Below, one piece after another: positions 23,527 through 31,533 of a DNA stretch of 31,533 nt. The position numbers and the translations under genes were made by a program. The stretch's first letter is position 1; the number at the start of each line of letters is the position of its first letter. The notes below the pieces were generated by a model that ran no database searches, had not been told where the DNA came from, and was given only the letters and a program-made list of their open reading frames with translations. The DNA comes from an uncultured Lachnospiraceae bacterium (GTDB taxonomy: Bacteria > Bacillota > Clostridia > Lachnospirales > Lachnospiraceae), in contig CAJUFU010000035.1 of the NCBI GenBank assembly GCA_910585555.1, positions 1-31,533 of the forward strand. The letters are read 5' to 3'.

Positions 23527-24315
23527 ATGAACATAGCAGACACAAACATAGACGGCGGCAAAGGTTTTGACTGGGGAAGAACCTCTGCCAATTACGCCAG
23601 ATTCCGGGATATTTATCCGCAGGAATTCTATGATAAGATTATCAGCCGGAACTTGTGCAGGAGCGGTCAAACTGTTTTGGATATGGGAACCGGAACAGGC
23701 GTGCTTCCGCGAAATCTGTACCGGTATGGGGCAAAGTGGACAGGAACGGATATTTCCAAAGAACAGATTGCGCAGGCAAGAATTCTCTCAGAGGGCATGG
23801 AAATCACCTATGATACAGTATCTGCGGAAGAATTGGATTTTCCGGAGAATACCTTTGATGTGATTACGGCCTGCCAGTGTTTTTTCTATTTTGATCATGA
23901 GAAGATTGCGCCGGCACTTGCCCGTATGCTAAAATCAGGGGGAAAGCTTCTTTTATTATACATGGCATGGCTGCCTTTTGAGGATGAGATAGCGGGAGCC
24001 AGTGAGCGGCTGGTCCTGCAATATAATCCGGTGTGGAGCGGCGCGGGAGAGACCATGCATCCCATTGCGATTCCGGAGATTTATCAGGGGAGCTTTGCAC
24101 TTCTTTATCATGAGGAATATCCGTTAAAGGTGCACTTTACCCGTGAGAGCTGGCATGGCAGGATGAAAACCTGCCGGGGTATCGGGGCATCTCTTTCGGA
24201 AACAGAAATTGCAGACTGGGAGCAGGAGCATTTGCAACTGCTTGCCGAAATATCGCCTGCGGAATTTGATATTCTGCATTATGCGGCGATTGCAGAACTT
24301 CGAGTTGTGAAATAG
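23527..24315 (+). CDS. Class I SAM-dependent methyltransferase
   Basis: A 262-residue cytoplasmic enzyme. Motif I is TVLDMGTGTGVLPRNL (about residues 48-63), the acidic motif II is GTDISKEQIAQAR, and the post-II region DVITACQCFFYFD fits the Methyltransf_11/25 group; the length fits too. The N-terminal FDWGRTSANYARFRDIYPQ is typical of a clade of small-molecule methyltransferases in Firmicutes. The acceptor is unknown. It is separated from the CPBP protease stop by one base and from the acetyltransferase start by nine, so four genes (HAD, CPBP, methyltransferase, acetyltransferase) look co-transcribed. Confidence 0.9.
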   Translation: MNIADTNIDGGKGFDWGRTSANYARFRDIYPQEFYDKIISRNLCRSGQTVLDMGTGTGVLPRNLYRYGAKWTGTDISKEQIAQARILSEGMEITYDTVSAEELDFPENTFDVITACQCFFYFDHEKIAPALARMLKSGGKLLLLYMAWLPFEDEIAGASERLVLQYNPVWSGAGETMHPIAIPEIYQGSFALLYHEEYPLKVHFTRESWHGRMKTCRGIGASLSETEIADWEQEHLQLLAEISPAEFDILHYAAIAELRVVK

Positions 24316-24324
24316 GAGGAACTT

Positions 24325-24909
24325 ATGACAGAAAGAGAAAAAATGCTGGCAGGACAGCTTTATGATTGTGGGGACGAAGAGCTATTGACACAATGGCATA
24401 AGACAAAAGATTTGGTGAGAGATTATAACCTAACGGATTCTAAAAATGCGGAGAAAAAGGAGAAGATTTTGCAGGAACTGTTGGGCCAAAAGGGCGATAA
24501 TCTCTGGATAACAGCACCTTTTTATGCTGACTATGGGAATAATATATATTTTGGTAATAATTGTGAAGTCAATATGAACTGTACGTTTTTGGATGATAAT
24601 GCTATCCGGATTGGGGACAATGCACTGATTGCGCCAAATGTACAGATTTATACGGCATTTCACCCAACAAACGCTTTGGAACGGTTTGGGGAGCCTAAAG
24701 AGGACGGCTCATTTGCGTTCTGCAAAACACAGACGGCGCCGGTTACCATAGGAAATAATGTGTGGATTGGCGGCGGCGCCATCATCATGCCGGGCGTCAC
24801 GATCGGGGATAACGTGGTGATTGGGGCAGGGAGTGTGGTCACGAAGGATATTCCGGACAATACCATAGCCTATGGCAATCCCTGCCGGGTTATGAGAGAA
24901 AATAAATAA
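24325..24909 (+). CDS. Maltose/galactoside O-acetyltransferase (left-handed beta-helix)
   Basis: A 194-residue trimeric acetyl-CoA-dependent sugar O-acetyltransferase of the Maa/LacA family. The N-terminal domain EKMLAGQLYDCGDEELL is the Mac domain. Hexapeptide repeats follow from about residue 70 (IYFGNNCEVNMNCTFLDD, IRIGDNALIAPNVQIY) and continue with VTIGNNVWIGGGAIIMPGV. The catalytic His is His113 in TAFHPTN. The ending GNPCRVMRE is family-typical. AGGAGGAACTT precedes the ATG. It may detoxify non-metabolised sugars; the malQ locus lies over 20 kb away, so no link is claimed. Confidence 0.93.
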   Translation: MTEREKMLAGQLYDCGDEELLTQWHKTKDLVRDYNLTDSKNAEKKEKILQELLGQKGDNLWITAPFYADYGNNIYFGNNCEVNMNCTFLDDNAIRIGDNALIAPNVQIYTAFHPTNALERFGEPKEDGSFAFCKTQTAPVTIGNNVWIGGGAIIMPGVTIGDNVVIGAGSVVTKDIPDNTIAYGNPCRVMRENK

Positions 24910-25019
24910 ATAGTATTCGGTGATACCGCTTCGAAGGCGATAAAGGAAGAAGGTTAAAATATATACATGCAAAAGTAATAAGACAAAGTGTTTTGGTGTG
25001 GGGGACAGGAGGATATATT

Positions 25020-25580
25020 ATGAGCGATATCATGGAATTTGCGAACAGAGAAGCATTCAGGAAATGGCTAAGCGAGCATTGCCAGTCAAACGACGGTATT
25101 TGGCTTTTATTTGGTAAGGCCGGCGGGCCCAAAACAATAAAGGCGGGAGAGGCCCTTGAAGAAGCCCTTTGTTTTGGATGGATTGACGGACAGATGCAAA
25201 GCCTTGACGATAAAACATATAAGAAATATTTCTCTATGCGCAGGGAGAAGAGTAAGTGGTCTGAGAAAAATAAGGCGTTAACGAAAAGCCTTGAAGAGCG
25301 GGGACTTATGACTGATTTTGGCAGAGAAAAGATTGCGGAAGCCAAGAAAAACGGGCAGTGGGATGCTCCCCCAAAAGCAGCGGTGACAGAGGAACAGATT
25401 GCCTGCGTATCTGCGCTGTTAGAGGAATATGAGCCTGCCTTTACAAATTTTCAGGCCATGTCCTTATCGGTAAAGAAAACTTACACGAAAGCATATTTAG
25501 ACGCCAAAACAGATGACGGGCGAAAAAAACGAATTGCCTGGATGGTGGACAGACTGAACAAAAACCTGAAACCTATGTAA
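25020..25580 (+). CDS. YdeI/OmpD-associated (OmdA) family protein
   Basis: A 186-residue soluble protein of a widespread family of unknown function. The start at 25020 follows ACAGGAGG. Family features are FANREAFRKWLSEH, a tryptophan-containing WLLFGKAGG, EEALCFGWIDGQM near residues 50-62, the following basic region with KYFSMRREKSKWSEKN, and the C-terminal helical OmdA part that ends KKRIAWMVDRLNKNLKP. The role is not established; relatives in some bacteria have been linked to membrane-peptide resistance only loosely. It stands alone between the acetyltransferase and two small unknown genes. Confidence 0.82.
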   Translation: MSDIMEFANREAFRKWLSEHCQSNDGIWLLFGKAGGPKTIKAGEALEEALCFGWIDGQMQSLDDKTYKKYFSMRREKSKWSEKNKALTKSLEERGLMTDFGREKIAEAKKNGQWDAPPKAAVTEEQIACVSALLEEYEPAFTNFQAMSLSVKKTYTKAYLDAKTDDGRKKRIAWMVDRLNKNLKPM

Positions 25581-25607
25581 CAGTTCTTAAAAGGCCGGGG
25601 AGACGTT

Positions 25608-25892
25608 ATGGAAAAAGTAAATTGGAAAATACTGAATGCGGCATTGTGGTTCGAGATCGTTCTGGCTTATTTCTTACCTTTTGAGGTGACGAATGATTTT
25701 CAATATCAAATAGGGTTTCCCATGTCGTTTCTAGCGGTATATGATACGAAAATTGGTAAGAGTCCTTTTGACTCAATGCATGTTAATCCCATAGGATTTC
25801 TGATAGATGTACTGATCATCTATTTGGTGATTTTGCTTTGTGTCAAGGGATATCAAAAATGGAAATGCAGGTTTTGGAGGAAAAGACAATGA
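25608..25892 (+). CDS. Small membrane protein of unknown function
   Basis: A 94-residue protein with two transmembrane segments, about residues 10-24 (AALWFEIVLAYFLPF) and 63-79 (IGFLIDVLIIYLVILLC), and a basic tail (KWKCRFWRKRQ) that should lie in the cytoplasm. A GGGGAGACG sequence precedes the ATG. Its stop overlaps the next start by four bases (ATGA), so the pair is probably translated together. I do not recognise the family. Confidence 0.65.
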   Translation: MEKVNWKILNAALWFEIVLAYFLPFEVTNDFQYQIGFPMSFLAVYDTKIGKSPFDSMHVNPIGFLIDVLIIYLVILLCVKGYQKWKCRFWRKRQ

Positions 25893-26101
25893 GTAAATAC
25901 AATTCATTATGGGAATATGTGCAGGGAAACGGGAGCCAGTCTTTCAAGCTTACTTTTGAAGAAATAGAGAATATCGCCGGGATACCAATAGACCATTCCT
26001 TCTTAAAATATAAAAGCGAACTTACCGCATATGGCTATCAGGTAGGGAAAATATCGATGAAAGAGCAGACTGTCTTGTTTCACAAGATAGCTTTGGATTA
26101 G
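25889..26101 (+). CDS. Small conserved-looking protein of unknown function
   Basis: A 70-residue soluble protein. TTGGAGG and the ATGA overlap with the preceding membrane protein set the start at 25889; an upstream in-frame ATG at 25838 has no such site. The pattern WEYVQGNGSQSFKLTFEEIE, then AGIPIDHSFLKYKSEL and a terminal strand with QTVLFHKI, resembles a family of short Firmicutes proteins with a LTFEEIE-IxGxP core that I cannot name with certainty. It may be a small nucleic-acid-binding domain, but nothing shows that. Expression as an accessory partner of the two-helix membrane protein is an inference from the overlap. Confidence 0.65.
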   Translation: MSKYNSLWEYVQGNGSQSFKLTFEEIENIAGIPIDHSFLKYKSELTAYGYQVGKISMKEQTVLFHKIALD

Positions 26102-26157
26102 TCCGTCGGAAATTGGTTTTCATTCCTCACAAAATTTTAGGAAAATTTGAAAGATTA

Positions 26158-26185
26158 TTGACAAGAAAATTTTATTTGGTAGAAT
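26158..26185 (+). promoter_or_regulatory. Strong sigma-A-type promoter of the ToxIN-like relic
   Basis: A perfect -35 TTGACA (26158-26163) is followed at 16 bases by TAGAAT (26180-26185). It would start an RNA near 26192 that includes the hairpins and the short ORF. Its good preservation contrasts with the decayed ORF. Confidence 0.75.
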
Positions 26186-26191
26186 ACTATT

Positions 26192-26292
26192 AAAGGAGAG
26201 TCCTGCCAATAAGTGGACGTTTAAAAAGCGTTAGTGTCGCTGCGGTGACACTACATTCAGGGACTATGGAAACATAGTTCCTGAAATATTTT
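26192..26292 (+). ncRNA. Putative type III antitoxin RNA relic (ToxI/CptI-like) with terminator-like stem
   Basis: Three hairpins follow the promoter. GTCC (26200-26203) can pair with GGAC (26215-26218). TAGTGTCGC (26232-26240) pairs with GTGACACTA (26245-26253) around TGCG, with one wobble. TTCAGGGACTATG (26256-26268) pairs with CATAGTTCCTGAA (26273-26285) around a GAAA loop: 13 pairs with one wobble, followed by AATATTTTAT. In type III systems the order is promoter, RNA repeats, leaky terminator, toxin; this matches, but only about one repeat-like unit is left. Identity as an antitoxin rests on the ORF behind it. Confidence 0.45.
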
Positions 26293-26305
26293 ATAGGAGA
26301 TTTTC

Positions 26306-26482
26306 ATGACACAGTTACCATTAGAAGTTTATCGGATAGACATAAAGTACATCCGAAATTTGCATAATATTGACACAAGAAGAAAAAAGGAACTTCTTAT
26401 TAAAGAATTAGAATGGTGTAACGAACATATAAGCGATTTAGCTAATACTGCAAATGCTCTTTATCAATTCAACAGTTTTTAA
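26306..26482 (+). pseudogene. Internally deleted ToxN/CptN/AbiQ-type endoribonuclease toxin
   Basis: A 58-codon ORF with AGGAG upstream. Residues 6-24 (LEVYRIDIKYIRNLHNIDT) resemble the N-terminal strand-helix of ToxN/AbiQ toxins. Residues 28-53 (KELLIKELEWCNEHISDLA then NTANALY) resemble the family's C-terminal helix, with its pattern LL-x-K-x(2)-x-W-x-N and A-x(2)-LY. The roughly 100 residues of beta-barrel that normally lie between, including the active site, are gone, the join falling at about residues 24-28; the final FNSF looks like a truncated end. It therefore should not cut RNA. Full-length family members are 150-190 residues. This identification is from memory of family patterns and needs a profile search. 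Confidence 0.55.
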
Positions 26483-26502
26483 TTGCTCAGAGGGAGATTG
26501 TT

Positions 26503-27090
26503 ATGGAGGAACGTTTAAAAAGTCAGCTTGCATTCGCACTGGAAATTGACAAGGTAAAAAATATATTTCGGCAGACCCATTTATCATCCCACGGCAGAAA
26601 TGAAAACGATGCGGAACATTCCTGGCATATGGCGGTCATGGCATATCTTCTGAGAGAATATGCAAATGAAGAAGTAGACATTGCCAAAGTCATGTTAATG
26701 TGTCTGCTTCACGACATTGTTGAGATTGATGCCGGGGACACCTATGCTTATGACGAGGAAGGATTGAAAACCCAGAAAGCCAGGGAGGATGCGGCGAAAG
26801 AAAGGATATTTTCTATTCTGCCGGAAGAACAAAAGGTGGAATTTACGGCCCTTTTTGATGAGTTCGAGGCTTACGAAACGGCCGAATCAAAATTTGTACA
26901 TGCCATAGATAATCTCCAACCGCTTCTGTTAAATGACAGTAACAACGGAGGTGACTGGCTTGAGCACCAGGTCACGGCCGGGCAGGTTTATAAAAGGCAG
27001 GGAAAGACGAAGCTGGGTTCGGAAAAATTGTTTGAGATAACGGACGAGATAATCCGCAAAAATATTGAAAAAGGAAATCTGAGAGAATAG
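26503..27090 (+). CDS. HD-domain phosphohydrolase (YfbR/HDDC2-like)
   Basis: A 195-residue metal-dependent phosphohydrolase. It has His39 in AEHSWHMAVMAY, the HD pair His70-Asp71 in LLHDIVEIDAGD, and a distal Asp136 in HAIDNLQPLL, the four metal ligands of YfbR-like 5'-nucleotidases. The length and the ending (FEITDEIIRKNIE) fit that family, which removes phosphate from deoxynucleoside monophosphates. A GAGGGAGA site precedes the ATG, 20 bases after the stop of the toxin relic; whether it shares the promoter at 26158 is open, as no other promoter is seen in the short spacer. Confidence 0.88.
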   Translation: MEERLKSQLAFALEIDKVKNIFRQTHLSSHGRNENDAEHSWHMAVMAYLLREYANEEVDIAKVMLMCLLHDIVEIDAGDTYAYDEEGLKTQKAREDAAKERIFSILPEEQKVEFTALFDEFEAYETAESKFVHAIDNLQPLLLNDSNNGGDWLEHQVTAGQVYKRQGKTKLGSEKLFEITDEIIRKNIEKGNLRE

Positions 27091-27167
27091 TTGCTTAAAA
27101 AGTCTGAAAATATGGTCTGATTATAAAGAATTGTCTAATAATCTGACAATTTCATAAAAAGTCTTTA

Positions 27168-27196
27168 TTTACAATTTTCTTAAGTGGGTGTATTAT
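27168..27196 (+). promoter_or_regulatory. Promoter of gltB
   Basis: TTTACA (27168-27173), a 17-base spacer and TATTAT (27191-27196) fit a sigma-A promoter. Initiation near 27203 would give a leader of about 65 bases. TGTATACA (27198-27205), a perfect 8-base palindrome, lies at the predicted start site and could be an operator. Confidence 0.6.
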
Positions 27197-27208
27197 TGTA
27201 TACATGTA

Positions 27209-27251
27209 GAACGCAAAGGAGCGCTAGATGCCTTCTTTGCGTTCTTTTTTT
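27209..27251 (+). terminator. Intrinsic terminator inside the gltB leader
   Basis: GAACGCAAAG (27209-27218) pairs perfectly with CTTTGCGTTC (27235-27244) around a 16-base loop, followed by seven T's (27245-27251). It lies between the predicted start point and the gltB ribosome binding site (GGAGG, 27259-27263), so it would end transcripts before gltB unless it is prevented. Confidence 0.8.
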
Positions 27252-27269
27252 AGATAATGGAGGTAGCAT

Positions 27270-31533
<4,264 letters not shown>

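Overview
The window reads as a chromosomal segment of an endospore-forming Clostridia bacterium, most likely a Lachnospiraceae member. The grounds are an alpha/beta-type small acid-soluble spore protein gene with a sigma-G-like promoter, strong GGAGG-type ribosome binding sites, the trigger factor-clpP-clpX-lon-engB order, and remnants of families common in that group (Rpn-type transposase/nuclease, ToxN-type toxin). Most genes lie on the plus strand. No rRNA, tRNA, CRISPR array or intact insertion sequence was seen.

Layout. 1-2117: the 3' part of malQ (4-alpha-glucanotransferase) and a LacI-family repressor, the tail of a maltodextrin locus. 2160-4999: a CYTH-domain protein on the minus strand, a MATE exporter and a DJ-1/PfpI protein; the last two are separated by a 213-bp palindromic, MITE-like element whose left tip contains the MATE stop codon. 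5085-5570: a spore protein gene with sigma-G promoter, structured leader and terminator. 5707-9527: a permease-ATPase-permease ABC operon (FtsX/MacB type). 9598-16449: the protein quality-control block of trigger factor, ClpP, ClpX and Lon, followed by the ribosome-assembly GTPase EngB. Two spacers here are unusually structured: four consecutive hairpins before clpP, and a three-way-junction repeat with a partial second copy before lon. 16446-19908: AI-2E-type permease, D-2-hydroxyacid dehydrogenase, VanZ-like protein and DUF308 protein. 20019-27090: an accessory stretch of small genes (Ala/Gln-rich protein, B12-dependent methionine synthase activation-like protein, HAD phosphatase, CPBP protease, methyltransferase, acetyltransferase, OmdA/YdeI-like protein, two small unknowns, HD phosphohydrolase) that carries two gene relics. 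27168-31533: glutamate synthase large subunit (gltB), 3' end outside the window, with a terminator hairpin between its promoter and its ribosome binding site.

The most interesting signal is at 26158-26482: a promoter, hairpin RNA leader, terminator-like stem with a GAAA loop and ribosome binding site, followed by a 58-codon ORF. The ORF looks like the N-terminal and C-terminal ends of a ToxN/CptN/AbiQ endoribonuclease joined with the middle missing. I read this as a relic, or possibly a repurposed remnant, of a type III toxin-antitoxin system. Next come the structured intergenic elements at 4207-4419, 11075-11200 and 13149-13362, and the gltB leader terminator.

Family assignments were made by reading motifs, without database searches; hairpins were found by eye and no folding energies were computed.
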